DNA of 64,000 nt, taken from positions 6,752,208 to 6,816,207 of the forward strand of contig OZ007512.1 of the NCBI GenBank assembly GCA_963931865.1, read 5' to 3'. How positions within the stretch are numbered: the first letter of the stretch is position 1; each line of letters begins with the position of its first letter. The notes beneath the pieces were generated by a model. The model saw only the letters and a list, made by a program, of their open reading frames with translations. It did not search any database and was not told the origin of the DNA. Of this stretch, positions 1 to 10,747 are shown piece after piece. The translations under genes were made by a program, and so were the position numbers. Origin of the DNA: Axinella damicornis (taxonomy: Eukaryota; Porifera; Demospongiae; Axinellida; Axinellidae).

Positions 1-521
1 CGTAAATGCAAAGGGACTGAAGACAAAATGACTGAACGTGAGGTGAGCTGTAAGGATCTAACTCCGTTAGTTTCTGGTCTCCGTGGTTGGTTCTGGCCGC
101 GCAAGAGTGTGCTTACAGCATGAAGCAAAGCGATAGTAGCCGAAAGCTCTGTGCCGACCGTCCATCTATCGCATAGACCCATAGCGCTAGTAGCCAAAAG
201 CTCTGTGCCGACCGTCCATCTATCGCATAGACCCATAGCGCTTACGCGCGAATACCTAGCTACTTCTCAACTGTTGATCTAGACTACAGACACATGAACA
301 TTCTCCCCTGATCTGTGTGAAATACAGTGACTTTTGATGTTCACAATGCTACGAACAAGCGGTTGAACAAACCGTGAACAGTGGGGCTTCCCAGGGCATG
401 TATCAAACATCAAAGGGATATACATGCCCTGGTCCAGGGAAATACATCAAAGGGAAATACATCACCCTTGTTGCTGTAGCGCGTATACAGTGACTACCGG
501 CACGTTTGATCCGCCCACGCA
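1..521. other. No gene seen; short direct repeat inside
   Basis: I see no exon here. Positions 132-242 hold two near-identical copies of a 54-bp unit containing 'gctctgtgccgaccgtcc'. This stretch lies outside the long duplication shared with the right end of the window, which begins at the minisatellite that follows. Confidence 0.6.
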
Positions 522-815
522 ACATGATCTCTTCCTGGGCCAGTGTCAGCTGTACTGTGGTTTACAAGTCACATGATCTCTTCCTGGGCCAGGGTCAGCT
601 GTACTGTGCTTTACAAGTCATATGATCTCTTCCTGGGCCAGGGTCAGCTGTACTGTGCTTTACAAGTCACATGATCTCTTCCTGGGCCAGTGTCAGCTGT
701 ACTGTGGTTTACAAGTCATATGATCTCTTCCTGGGCCAGTGTCAGCTGTACTGTGGTTTACAAGTCATATGATCTCTTCCTGGACCAGGGTCAGCTGTAC
801 TGTGCTTTACAGGTC
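522..815. repeat. 49-bp minisatellite, about 6 copies
   Basis: A 49-bp unit containing 'gatctcttcctgggccag' and 'tcagctgtactgtg' repeats head to tail, starting at 522, 571 and so on, with a few substitutions. About three copies of the same unit occur at 52808-52965. The array marks the left boundary of the long direct duplication shared by the two ends of the window. Confidence 0.9.
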
Positions 816-1239
816 ATCATCTATTCCACTCTCATACAACAAAGTGTGGTCTGGATTTGAGCATCAATAACATTGTGCACAGTGAGTCTTGCACTGTTCC
901 AATGAATCCACACACAGTGACACTGCAGTACACTTGTTGGTAGTTTCGGTGGAAGTCAGCATTCCTCAGCCACACTAACTACCATCTTTGTCATGTAATG
1001 TATGCTTTCATTAGGATGAGCCAATAGGTAGCTACCCATACGAGCAGTCAGGGAACGGGGCTGCATGGCTATAAGTATGAGGTGGCGTATGAGTCCAGTC
1101 AAGCATGAGAATTATGTCCGAAACATTCTGAAATGTAAGTTTGCCCAATCAGCAAATTACACTATCAGGAGTGTGGTTGCCGCTTGTCAACTTAGAAATT
1201 CAGGAATTTGAGATTGAAAGGAAAATGTCACTTATGTAC

Positions 1240-1370
1240 CTCTCCTGCCACAACTTTCTTCATCACCATGAATGGCGGGAAAACATCAGAAAATGGCTGT
1301 TGGTGTGTCAGAAGCTCCCAGAGAAATATTCCGTAAGAATATACATAGAGAGTGGATCTCTCAGCATCAT
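1240..1370 (-). pseudogene. Kinase C-lobe exon (helix F region), left copy
   Basis: On the minus strand a 131-nt exon between a 'ttttcag' acceptor and a 'gtacat' donor reads DAERSTLYVYSYGIFLWELL followed by THQQPFSD. This matches kinase subdomains IX-X (D-V-x-S-Y-G, W-E-L-L-T, x-P-F). The frame enters after one base of a codon and leaves in phase 0. The right copy at 53399-53529 differs here by only a few bases. The exon itself is intact, but it belongs to the left kinase copy, which has disabling changes in other exons, so I class it as part of a pseudogene. No later kinase exon could be placed with confidence. Confidence 0.65.
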
Positions 1371-1865
1371 CTGAAAACGACGAGATAAACAGATCGTAAT
1401 TACAATTTCAAGACAGGGCATCCCAGTACAATAATTTAATCAGGTTTTGACAATAAGCAGAGATGAATTTAATTGTGGGTCATTGTCAAGACTGGCACAC
1501 AATGTATGGGAGTGCACTGGTTCAGGATATTGGTGCAGTGTGCTCGGTTAGAGTGTGGCTACTCGGTGTCGTGTTTGCGAATAAGGTCCAGCACAACACA
1601 CAAACCTTGATTCTTCCCCTAGATACACTAATCGCTTCCTGCTTCCCTTTCATCCCAGATCGTGTCAGCCTTGTTTCCAGGCCGTAGGAGAAACGGCCTG
1701 GAAAATTTCACGAGTTCAAAATGTTACTTCTGCTGCCAGAGAGTTGGCAGTACCAGTCAGATAGCAGAATGTTGTCACATGACAACAGTAAACCGAATTG
1801 CATCATGTGTTGAAACATCACAGTAACGCCCATTCATCGCAATAGTCGATCGCTCAATCACACTC

Positions 1866-2762
1866 GAGTACATTGTATCAGCAGGAGGAAATATCAGAAG
1901 TATCACGTGGAGTTCATTATTAATTTTGAATGAGGTATGCAATTACCGTGATGTATACAGTTGAGCTCGTGGAAGTTGCCAGGCCGTTTCTCCTATGAGA
2001 ATGAGGCTAAGATTGTATAGCAAAGTAGCATCTTTACTGGGATGGAAGTTACTAGTACACACGGTGCTACAACTCAAGATCATTGGCAAAACAACATTGC
2101 TGGTACTAAATCCCAATAGCAGCCATAAGTGTGCACAGTGTCAAGGCTTTGATTTTCTATGAATTCTGTCCAGGACAGTATAAATCAACTCCCAATTACA
2201 GGTCATTACATGCATTTCCTAGTCTGTTTCCAAAATAACTGGCACTAAAACGTAATAGTAGCCGTACATGTGTACAGTGCCCAGGCTTCAAATTACTCCA
2301 GTGGTGGTCCATCAACTCCTAATTGGGGCGAGCCTGAGCGAGCCCCACACTAGCGTGACTTCATTGCGCTCTGCGTGTGTATGCTTGCTTGCTTGTCCGG
2401 TGGATCTTGCAATTACCGTAAATTTTAAATCAGCGAATTTCACTTGCACGTGCACAATAATATTCAAGTTCAATGAACTCGACGAACCGTCTAGCTACCT
2501 GTTCGACGAACGATGGTGACAACAAAGACGGAGACCACTCGTGGACATTGGCTAGAGCACCATGAACATTCTTCCTCCTTGGCGACACTGACAAAGACGG
2601 GGGCAGCGCGTTGACCTACACGTACCTTAGCCTCGAACCCAGGCATGGATTATCAAACAACTGCTCCTTGCATGCCCTGCGATATGCACTTCGCTCAGGC
2701 TCGCCCTCTAATGTCCTGCATTCCACTAGTCTCACAGTGTTATCAGCAATGTGATGTCCAGT
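1866..2762. other. Left-copy-only insertion, no gene seen
   Basis: About 0.9 kb here has no counterpart in the right duplicate, where sequence like position 1865 continues directly into sequence like 2763 (junction near 53999). Inside is an inverted pair around 'ccaggccgtttctcctatg' (near 1675-2010), suggesting foldback-element debris. I see no coding exon. Confidence 0.5.
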
Positions 2763-2778
2763 GTGTACTAACTCTCAC

Positions 2779-2865
2779 CTCTGGAGCCATCCATGCGTAT
2801 GTCCTAATGGCCATTGTTTGCTTGACAGTTTGGTCCAGTCTCCGAGCTGAGCCAAGGTCGCAGAT
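2779..2865 (-). pseudogene. Kinase DLG/APE exon, left copy
   Basis: An 87-nt minus-strand exon of 29 codons in phase 0-0, between 'tctgcttcag' and 'gtgagag', encodes ICDLGSARRL and ends in AWMAPE, the kinase activation segment. The DFG motif is DLG. In this copy the usual GTY before AWMAPE reads RTY because Gly is changed to Arg, while both right-hand copies keep GTY. That change, together with the broken catalytic-loop exon next to it, argues that this copy is dead. Confidence 0.7.
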
Positions 2866-3366
2866 CTGAAGCAGAAGAAATAGTGTAAGATCAGCCAGGG
2901 CTTTATACACATGGATATGGGACTGGGCAGGCACGGTCATCGTCAAAGGTGTTCTGTGATCGTACCGTCCGGTCACCCATTTGAGTCCCTGGGGAGAACA
3001 TTTGAATACTACATTATTTCCTGCATAGACCACACCTACGAGTACTCCTCTAAGACAAAAAAAAGCGAATAACAAAGCTTCGGGTGTTCCCACCATGGAC
3101 TTGCACAGGCGAGCGCACGGTGTTGACACGGAGCAGGTCTGATGGTTACTGTGCCCTCCCAGTCCCATACAATTATCTACAGGTAGTTTTTCCTGTGTAC
3201 ATTCACAGTGCATGTTGGTGCATGTTGACCCATAAACGGTGAGAGGGATAATAACTAATAAGAGCACTGGCAAAGTAATCGTTTCAAGCAGTACAGGTGA
3301 AGTACTGTGCACACATCCTGCAGGATGCAGCACAATTGTCTACCACACTCATCCTAACTTGATCAC

Positions 3367-3409
3367 CATTGCTTGACTTCAGATCTCTGGTTGTGAAGAT
3401 AGATCATGC
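3367..3409 (-). pseudogene. Kinase catalytic-loop exon, 14-nt deletion
   Basis: The minus strand still reads GMIYLHNQ after a 'ttctcag' acceptor. It then lacks 14 nt that are present in the right copy (55359-55415), removing the residues just before HRDLKSSN and shifting the frame. The donor is also changed from GTAAGT to GTGATC. About 220 bp downstream in gene order, which in the right copy hold a micro-exon, are missing as well. These are clear inactivating lesions. Confidence 0.8.
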
Positions 3410-3742
3410 CTGAGAATAAACAGAATAGCTTTATGTGCCACTGCAAATAAAGTAGATGCGGTGTCTATGTATTTTCTCAAAGTTTGCCTCAACCCCGTGT
3501 CCTCGCACTAGTGCGGTGCATAGAGACCACTAGAACACTAGACTACTACAGTACAAGATACTGTAATCAATAACATTATGCAGCTTCCCAAGCATTTCCC
3601 ATGTCCAGGGTTTGGTCACTTGCACGCAGCACGAAAGCTTGGACCACAGCAGGACCAAGCTTCCTATTTACAGCAATGCCATCCTCACTGTCTTGATACT
3701 ATTGCACAACGCTCCAGTCAATTCGTATCAGAAGCAAATGAC

Positions 3743-3836
3743 GCCACTTCCTTTGCCCATTGCAAACTCTGCATCAGGGAGGGTTGCATGTGCTTCTTGT
3801 GAACGCAATCTAAGATGAAGCCATTCTCAGCAAATT
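3743..3836 (-). pseudogene. Kinase hinge/helix D-E exon, donor lost
   Basis: After a 'cttcacag' acceptor the minus strand reads EFAENGFILDCVHKKH (first codon split) and on to QWAKEVA, matching the kinase hinge and helices D-E. In the right copy the exon ends in a GTTCAA donor. Here a deletion of roughly 80 bp has removed the exon's last bases and its donor, so it cannot join the next exon normally. Confidence 0.7.
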
Positions 3837-4076
3837 CTGTGAAGAAATTCAAAATGCATGCCCATTAGTTATCACTGCTAGTGAAAGATCAGTAGTACCA
3901 TGACTGGTTCTTATATTTATTGCCAACCATACTGTTCAGTAAAGCCTAAAGCAAGGTGGGTCATTTCCTGAAATCCTTGACGATAATACTGTGCAGAATT
4001 TACCCTCATAAGGGATTGGGTTTCAAAACGGATCACTTCAGTCTGTGTTTGTCTACGGCCTGGTGCGTTGGCAAAC

Positions 4077-4164
4077 CTGTGACAATGTAGCGTGAGGGTT
4101 TCTTCATGACCACTCCGCAGAACTGGATGATGGAGGAATGATTCAGTCGGCTGAGGATGCTAAC
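4077..4164 (-). pseudogene. Kinase helix C to beta5 exon, left copy
   Basis: An 88-nt exon between 'tctttag' and 'gtttgcc' reads VSILSRLNHSSIIQFCGVVM then KKPSRYIVT. This resembles the helix C to beta5 part of MLK/ZAK-type TKL kinases (x-I-L-S-x-L-x-H-x-x-I-I-Q-F-x-G-V). It begins in phase 0 and ends with one base of a split Glu codon. The right copy (56206-56293) has Val in place of one Ile. No glycine-loop or VAVK exon was recognised upstream of it in either copy. Confidence 0.7.
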
Positions 4165-4500
4165 CTAAAGAACGATAAACCAGCAAACGTAACCATGGTG
4201 CAACTATGAAGGGCTGGAATGACATGGATGACATCATAGGTTGCAAGGAAGCCAGATTCACACTGTCTGAATTATGGCCTTGTAATGTTATTTTCTGCAT
4301 TTATTATTGGCAACTTTTCCACACACTTCTCAGAGACAGCATTATCATCGGTTGTTGTTTGCAGATTCTCTTTCTAATGATGTCTTAAAACCACATTGCT
4401 TTCATCTGTGGCAGAGTGTGGTGCCTTTATGCCCTTTAACTGTGAAGAGTGGCGGTTTAGGCTAGTGACAATCTACGATCCTGTAATCACAAATGCCATA

Positions 4501-4876
4501 AGCTAAAAAGCTTTTTCTCGCCGTCAGTATACACTTACTTGCAATAACGCTCCTGCTTTGACTTGCTGTTGTTCTGCCCTCTCCAGCAATACAGTAAGTA
4601 GTGACGGTCCTACGCGTATGGCAAGACAACAGTTGAGTTTTTAGCAGCTGGTCGAACAGCGCAATAACCAGACAGCTAGCTCAGTTATCGGCTCCACCCA
4701 GTGCCTCCGCCCCTTCTTGCCTTGGTCAACGGTGAGCGTAATCATTACTGCTAACAGCCAGGGGCACTCTCGTGAGTTTTGTTGGACGCTGCGTGCCCTA
4801 GGCAACGCTAAAAGCTATGTACAGATGTCAATTTATGCTGTGGGGGAAGATTTCAATAAACTTGGACCCTAAAGAG
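4501..4876. mobile_element. Remnant of TTAA-flanked element, one end lost
   Basis: The right duplicate carries a complete 572-bp element (56633-57204) with ends CTCTTTAGGGTCC...GGACCCTAAAGAG between TTAA copies. Here the right end and its TTAA (4877-4880) are kept, but about 200 bp including the left terminal repeat are deleted. Confidence 0.65.
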
Positions 4877-4880
4877 TTAA

Positions 4881-6230
4881 TTAATTAATGTGCAAAGTCT
4901 CCCAACGTACACTGGACATGTCTTTGATGATTTCCTGCCTATCCACTCCAATCACGGGAACAAGGCACTTGAAACATTTTCGTAGAGCTTTGCACACCTG
5001 CAAAGGAGAACAATAAGAACACAGCTTTTCTCTACCATGTATATGAAACCCCTTTCTATCTGGGCCAGATAGTACTTTGTGCACAAGGGACTTGACTGAC
5101 ATTTCAAATGACCGACATTTCAAATGACCGAGTGCAGTTAGAGTCACAACTACGCATCAACGGGCTGATTATGGGATCTGTGCTTGATCACAAACTGCCA
5201 GTGGAGATCATCATATGGAGATCATCATATCCTTGTGCAAGGACTTCACAAGGAGGGATAACTGTATCTGATATCTGTTTCATCATATCTGTATGTTAGA
5301 ATTCTGAAACTGAAGCTTGCAATGGCACTATACCTAATGTACCTCAATAATAACCTCAGGGGTCATTTGCAACCGGCTTTAATGAGCTGAGAGAGATGTA
5401 AACCTGTTTAATGTGCAGCAGTGTTCTCACCAAGATTCTACAGGCAAAGGACTTACAAACATGTACATGTACATAGTTGAACAGTCTGGCTTCTAAAGGG
5501 GTGGGTGTTACATAATCTACTTGCCAGTCAAAGCCCTTGTTATGATACACACTACTCAGTGGGCAGGTACAAGAAATTTGCCAAAGGGAATAGGTACAGG
5601 AAGTCCAAAGGGCAGATTAGGAACCCCAAAGGTCACAGTGCCTTCTCTAGTGAGAACACAAAGCCTGACAATGTTAGCCAAGCTGACTTTAGTGGAATGG
5701 TCAATCGTGGTGTAAAGTCTTCAAAATAATGTGTTGTAAACATGCAATGCCAATACCGTACTCTCACAATAGAGCGCCCATGGGCGCTGCACATTAAATG
5801 CTTGCCGAACAGGGGGTGGGCACTCTTTCAAATGTTTCCACATTCAACCTCTAAAGAGTGCCCACCTTTGTTTACGTACACCACCAAGCACAAGTAGCAG
5901 CGAGCAGCAAGTGCATGTCCTCCCAGCACATCTACAATGCTGGAGTCACTAGCAATACCACCGCTCACCACGTCGTCTTCACTGCCATCAAGTGCTCGCT
6001 GAGGTCCAGCGTGGAGGTCCCGGTGCCTCGTCCGACTCTTCACAGGCAAGCCAACACACATAGACACCATAGGTATGGACACACAGACTAGTAGAGACTT
6101 TCTGCAAGCAAAGTTTCATACCTCAGATACGCTAAAACATCATGCACTCGATTGTCTGTCACATGAGGCACGAGGCTAGCGCGAGGGTGGGCGCTCATTT
6201 GAGTAAACTTTGACCCTATACAGGAAATTG
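4881..6230. other. Duplicated block with uncertain minus-strand exons
   Basis: On the minus strand, segments around 5020-5100 and 4915-4985 have exon-like borders ('ttgcag', 'gtagag') and read, for example, SLVHKVLSGPDRKGF and KALRKCFKCLVPVIGV. Their right-hand counterparts are at about 57270-57470. I recognise no family. They lie between the receptor TM7 exon and the kinase exons, so they could be linker or N-lobe exons of a fusion, or simply chance frames. The donor after the second segment is GGCAGG here but GTAGGA in the right copy. Confidence 0.25.
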
Positions 6231-6240
6231 AGCCAAAAGC

Positions 6241-6268
<28 letters not shown>
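6241..6268. repeat. Poly-G tract (28 G)
   Basis: An uninterrupted run of G just before the 46-bp minisatellite. The right duplicate has about 25 G at 58706-58730, in the same place relative to its array. The exact length may be unreliable in the assembly. Confidence 0.9.
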
Positions 6269-6272
<4 letters not shown>

Positions 6273-6334
6273 TTTCAAGGGTGGGTGATCTTTCGCGAGA
6301 GTACAGTATATACTAACCTTGCAATGAATGAAGG

Positions 6335-6722
6335 TAACCAGCACTAGCACAGACCCTTGCTAGCGGAGGGGTCTGGTGAATAACCAGCACTAGCACAGAC
6401 CTTTGCTAGTGGAGGGGTCTGGTTGAATAACCAGCACTAGCACAGACCTTTGCTAGTGGAGGGGTCTGGTGAATAACCAGCACTAGCACAGACCCTTGCT
6501 AGCGGAGGGGTCTGGTGAATAACCAGCACTAGCACAGACCTTTGCTAGTGGAGGGGTCTGGTGAATAACCAGCACTAGCACAGACCCTTGCTAGCGGAGG
6601 GGTCTGGTGAATAACCAGCACTAGCACAGACCCTTGCTAGTGGAGGGGTCTGGTGAATAACCAGCACTAGCACAGACCCTTGCTAGTGGAGGGGTCTGGT
6701 GAATAACCAGCACTATAGCACA
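6335..6722. repeat. 46-bp hairpin minisatellite, about 8 copies
   Basis: The 46-bp unit contains 'ataaccagcactagcacaga' followed by 'cccttgctagtggaggggtc'. Within each unit CAGACCC pairs with GGGTCTG, so every unit can fold. The same array in the right duplicate (58731-59967) has about 27 units. It lies in the intron or spacer between the TM7 exon and the kinase exons. Confidence 0.9.
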
Positions 6723-7113
6723 GGTCCACGCAATTTTGATCTAACAACAGTAATTTCATGCAATTGGTCAGTCACTGTTCAAAATTCAATCTTCTACTAA
6801 ACCAATCACTTTTGAACTGATGGTATCATGCCGAAAGTATTTCCTTCTCGTCAGTAGAATTCAAAATCTGGCTGGCCATTCTTTCCCCAACAATGCTGAC
6901 AACAGGAATGCAGCCGTGGGTCCATGCTAGGGTCGAGTTATAAAGAAAACAACAGCACAAAGGGTCTGGTGAATAATTATTCATCAGACCCTTCGTGCTG
7001 TTTTTTTTCTTGCTTGCCCCATCCCCGCACTGCTCAGTGAAGTGTCTAGAAACCAAACTGGCTGTGATATGCTTGGAATGCACTCAACACTTCCCTGATA
7101 ATAACAATCCTAC

Positions 7114-7155
7114 CTTTTCATTTCTCAGGACATGAAAGACAAAGAAGAAGAATCC
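7114..7155 (-). pseudogene. Adhesion-GPCR TM7 exon, left copy
   Basis: A 42-nt, 14-codon minus-strand exon reads GFFFFVFHVLRNEK and is followed by a GTAGGA donor. This is the end of TM7 and the start of the tail of adhesion (family B2) GPCRs, where (Q)GFFxFxFHxLxNExV is a hallmark. The acceptor has changed from CTGCAG in the right copy to CTGGAG here, losing the usual C at -3. It joins the TM6 exon in phase 0. I call it a pseudogene part because the left receptor copy also has a TM6 substitution and a frameshifted GAIN-like exon; splicing could still occur. Confidence 0.6.
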
Positions 7156-7553
7156 CTCCAGGGACGGTAGGGGGAGGGAAACATGAGCAACCTTCAACAT
7201 CTTACAGTCTGCTTATAACTCATCTAAAGTTGCAACCTCAGAGCAAAAAGCGAAAAAGTTGAAATGGAGGAGGCCACTTACAACATTTTCACTCAGAGTA
7301 TGCATGTCTAGTACAATTAGCACCACCTGGTTTATAAGTGGTGTGGTTGCAGGCTTTTAGCTTCCAGGCGCCTAAGATACCAAGCGCAACAGAATACAGA
7401 TAACTGGTGAGCATGAGCAATCTGCATGTATACATTTCAGACAGCAAGCAGAGATAGAGAAGACATTTAGTGTCAGTGAGGGTTGCAATAGCTAAAGGAG
7501 GTTTGTCATGGCTATTGGTTGCACCAGTCCAGCTGGGTTAGGCACAGAATGTC

Positions 7554-7793
7554 ATGTCAGTACAACTATTCAGCCCTTCCTTCTTTCCTGGTGCTCTTTG
7601 CTTTTTTCTTCTGCACATTCATTTGATGCTTTCTCAGCCTCGTTCCCCACTAACGCATGCCTCCTTGCCATTCAGCACTACTAACACACAATGCACCATC
7701 GAATACAAGTCCAACTGTTTATCCTGGTATATGCTTGCACCAGATGAATGGTATCAATACGACATCCAGCTACAGAAGTGTAACATGTCTTAG
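7554..7793 (+). other. 79-codon open frame, identical in both duplicates
   Basis: An ATG-started frame with a hydrophobic N-terminal stretch (FFPGALCFFLLHIHLML) is identical at 61412-61651. The surrounding DNA is also nearly identical, so this says little about selection. I recognise no family and do not claim a gene. Confidence 0.15.
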
Positions 7794-8313
7794 GGGAAAC
7801 TGCACTCCCGGTAGCCGCATTGCAACTGGTTGCAACTTGCTGGTCGCACAAGCTATAGGCATTGCAGCTCATTCCAATTAACACACGTCACATGAGACCA
7901 TGCTTGGTCGATCGAGTCAGCAATGGCACCTAAAGGGAAGACAAGAACATATTACAGTACTCACAACTTCGCAAGCACGGTGAATTTCGGCATGTGAGCG
8001 TCAGTGAACGACAGTGATCTCAGCTGTGTGGTCAGAGTCTTTGTGGGGCCTTAATAAGAGCTGTACGGGCAACGAACTTCGAAGAGAGCGACCGAGCAAT
8101 GACGGCCGGCAGTACTAGTGCTTGTATCTCCACCATCAAGGTGAGTTTCAGCACCAAAATTGTGTGGTGAGGACAGTGCATGACAGCGATCACGACGGTG
8201 TAGTCAGAATCTTTGCAGGCCATTCCTATATAAGTAATCAAACGCTACTTACTCACATGATTAATGCGGCACAATTTTCCCCCTACCAGGAGTGTATTAA
8301 TTACTGCATGACT
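7793..8313 (+). repeat. About 500-bp dispersed repeat with two ATG/donor segments
   Basis: A diverged relative lies at 35200-35712, inside intron 3 of the death-domain gene, and the duplicate copy is at 61651-62159. Each copy has two similar halves, each with an ATG, a short open stretch and a GT(G/A)A(G/A)T-like donor. In this copy the first reads MAPKGKTRTYYSTHNFAST and the second MTAGSTSACISTIK. It looks like a mobilised first exon or promoter, or a transposon end. No longer protein is encoded. Confidence 0.5.
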
Positions 8314-8431
8314 TGTGCCAGATTTAGGGTATGGGAGCGACAGATCGACATCGCTCGACTTCAACTTGACTAGTGTGGGGCTTCTTCACACCCACCCAAT
8401 CACTTACTGGCACACTGCACAATGTACGTAC

Positions 8432-8558
8432 CTGTAAGGAGTTGCACACAGTGGACAGCCATGCAAACACAGTTGCGTTTTCGTTCACAGCCAGCGAGCC
8501 AAACAGCCAGGTGATCCTGAGGAGTGGGAGTAGAATGATTGTTCTCTTGACTGCAGTT
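8432..8558 (-). pseudogene. Adhesion-GPCR TM6 exon, left copy
   Basis: A 127-nt minus-strand exon with acceptor 'ttctccag' and donor GTACGT reads TAVKRTIILLPLLRITWLFG and then SLAVNENATVFAWLSTVCNS LQ. TWLFGxLAVNxxxxVFxWLxxxxNSLQ is the TM6-ECL3-TM7 signature of adhesion GPCRs. It joins the TM7 exon in phase 0. The Gly of the LLG(I/L)TWLFG motif is Arg here but is kept in the right copy, which suggests decay of this one. TM1-TM5 exons were not confidently found in either copy. Confidence 0.7.
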
Positions 8559-8739
8559 CTGGAGAAGAGAGTTCCACAATAAGAAGAGAGGCTGAACAGC
8601 CTGTGGAATACTGGGATATAATTATGGCAGCTGCGCTAAGTACAGCCCAACGAACGGCTCCACCCATCAACCTGGCGCCACACTACCATGCAGCTTATAG
8701 CGTAACCTTCAATCTCGGGATGGAGGAAAGTTTTCTTAC

Positions 8740-8845
8740 TGGTACAGCCTTGCTTGTAATAAGGATCATGTTAGGGAAGTTGATGTATGCCTGGAGCATC
8801 TCCACAGTAATCAGAAAGGCAGTTGTGGTGTGAAGATGAGGCATC
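8740..8845 (-). other. Possible TM exon (TM3-like), uncertain
   Basis: Between 'ggatgcag' and GTAAGA the minus strand is open and reads HLHTTTAFLITVEMLQAYIN, which resembles the E-x-L-Q-x-Y segment of family-B TM3. The right copy (near 62571-62686) has a net one-base difference that shifts the frame. Its outgoing phase 0 does not fit the phase 2 entry of the TM6 exon, and TM4-TM5 would be missing between them. Treat as weak. Confidence 0.25.
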
Positions 8846-9206
8846 CTGCATCCCCGGGCCTGAGCCTGGGAACAAGGCTATACACTGGCGCCACCCCTTG
8901 GTGCCATAGTATTGTGAGCACATTCAAAATTATGTTTGATGACCTTCAACTATACCAGAAGGTGATATACATGTTTGTCTATCAACACACTCAAAATATG
9001 TGGAAACTTAATTTGGCTGATTGCTCAACCAGGCTAGAAATTTCAAAAGGTGACAGATCTTGCTAATAACTGGGGTTTTTTCACACCCCAATAATTTACC
9101 CACCTATATATAACACCTGTGAATGTATACCTCAGCTACATACGTATATTATACATACATGTACGCCCATGCAATATGACAGTACATCACCTCTACCAAC
9201 AGTTAC

Positions 9207-9349
9207 GTTATCAACTCTTGCACTTCTTCAGGTAGCGAATCTTTACTGAGAATGCTGCCGTTGCTCACCTGTGGCCCATTGATGTCCACAAGGACGGCAA
9301 AGATGTGAGGTGTGTGTGGTACACACGATACTGTTCCTGCTGTCCACAG
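9207..9349 (-). pseudogene. GPS/GAIN-like exon of receptor, left copy
   Basis: A 143-nt minus-strand exon (acceptor 'ttctacag', donor GTAACT) reads LWTAGTVSC, then HIFAVLVDINGPQ, and ends EEVQELIT. The C-x7-F-A-V-L-V-D pattern resembles the end of a GPCR proteolysis site, but the second Cys of C-x-C-x-H-L-T is absent. It lies upstream of the TM6/TM7 exons on the same strand. The right copy is at 63848-63990. A 30-nt segment at 9438-9467 (CIGTEYKLK) may be the preceding exon. The family call is tentative. Confidence 0.4.
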
Positions 9350-9779
9350 CTGTAGAAAGGAAGGAGGAGGACCAGTCACTGTAGAGTACAATGCAGCAGT
9401 AAGTCCATCGTATTGCAAGGCTAACTGGTGCCACTACCTTTAATTTGTACTCTGTGCCTATGCACATCTGAAAGTGTAGGCCAGTTGGATGGTCTGATCA
9501 AGCAAAACAAACATACAACAGACTTCTCAACCGGCATCTAGCCCTCGTCACTAGAACTTTCTACTTGGAAACTTTCCCAGCATGGAAAATGATTTGGTGT
9601 AGTAACTTAATATGGTACAGGGTTCTACCACTGGTCCTTGCAGAGCCATATACCATCAAAGCAGTTCCAGCAGTGATTGAAAGCTATGATTATATCAGAA
9701 AAACAGACACGCACTAAGTCTACTAATGTACCGCCCAACTGGAGTGCACTCATTCCAGTAAACTTGACAACGCACCCGC

Positions 9780-10250
9780 TCAGCATGAGCTCTCCCCCTT
9801 CCACTCCCCTCCCCTCATCACCCCTCCACTCCACTCACCTCATCTCCCATCTACCCCCTTCCCATCATCCCCATCCACTCCTCCCCCCTCATCACTCCTT
9901 CCACTCCACTCCCTTCATCCCCTTTCTGCTCCCCTCCTCTCATGCCCCTTCCACTCCCCTCCCCCATCACCCCTCCACTCCGCTCACCTCATCTCCCATC
10001 TACTCCCTTCCCATCATCCCCATCCACTCCTCTCCCCTCATCACTCCTTCCACTCCATCCCTTCATCCCCTTTCTGCTCACCTCCTCTCATCCCCCTTCC
10101 ACTCCCCTCCCCCCATCACCACTTCCACTCCCCTCTCCTCATCACCCTTCTCCCCTCCCCTCATCACCCTTCCACTCCCCACCCCTCATCCCTCCTTCCC
10201 CTTCCTTCATCCCTCCTTCCTCTCCCCTCACCTCATCCACCTTCTATTCC
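9780..10250. repeat. Pyrimidine-rich CCCCTCATC/CCACTCC tract
   Basis: About 470 bp of almost pure C/T on the + strand, made of irregular repeats such as 'cccctcatcacccctccact'. Long open frames here in both strands are by-products of composition. Such tracts can form triplex DNA. Confidence 0.85.
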
Positions 10251-10747
10251 GGGGGAAGGGGGAAGTGGAAGGGAGAGTAAGGGAAGTGGATGAGAGGACG
10301 GTACTACTGGCAAGCAAACCTTCATGATGCTGGCTGGATGCATTATTAAAGCTACATGATTGTTCTGCATGATGCTGTTGAAGTGCAACGACAGTGCTTC
10401 CTGACTACTTTGCCATGTCTGCCAATGACCCCTCTCTCTCCCCACAATAAATGTGTTTCGACACATAATATACGTATATGGCTTGACTTGGCTTCCTTCT
10501 CCCGTAGCTACTAGACCATGGAGCGCTTGCCTCTTGTAGTAGCATCCACTCATGCTGCTTTTCATCAGCAAGAACTTCACCGACCATACCAACCGGACAC
10601 TGCAGTAACAACATGGGACAAAGAAAGACACAGCAAGATAAAGATTCAGTCAGGACTGAAGATTGCTGGTTGACAAGCTGACACTGTATACTGTGGTATG
10701 AACTATTATTAGTAGTATGCATTACGTATTTGTGGTTACTATATTTA

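Noticed and set aside
1141..1374. 77-codon + strand frame
   Set aside because: It starts at TTG and is the antisense of the kinase helix F exon at 1240-1370.
9677..10631. Pro/Ser-rich long frames on both strands
   Set aside because: They arise from the low-complexity pyrimidine tract.
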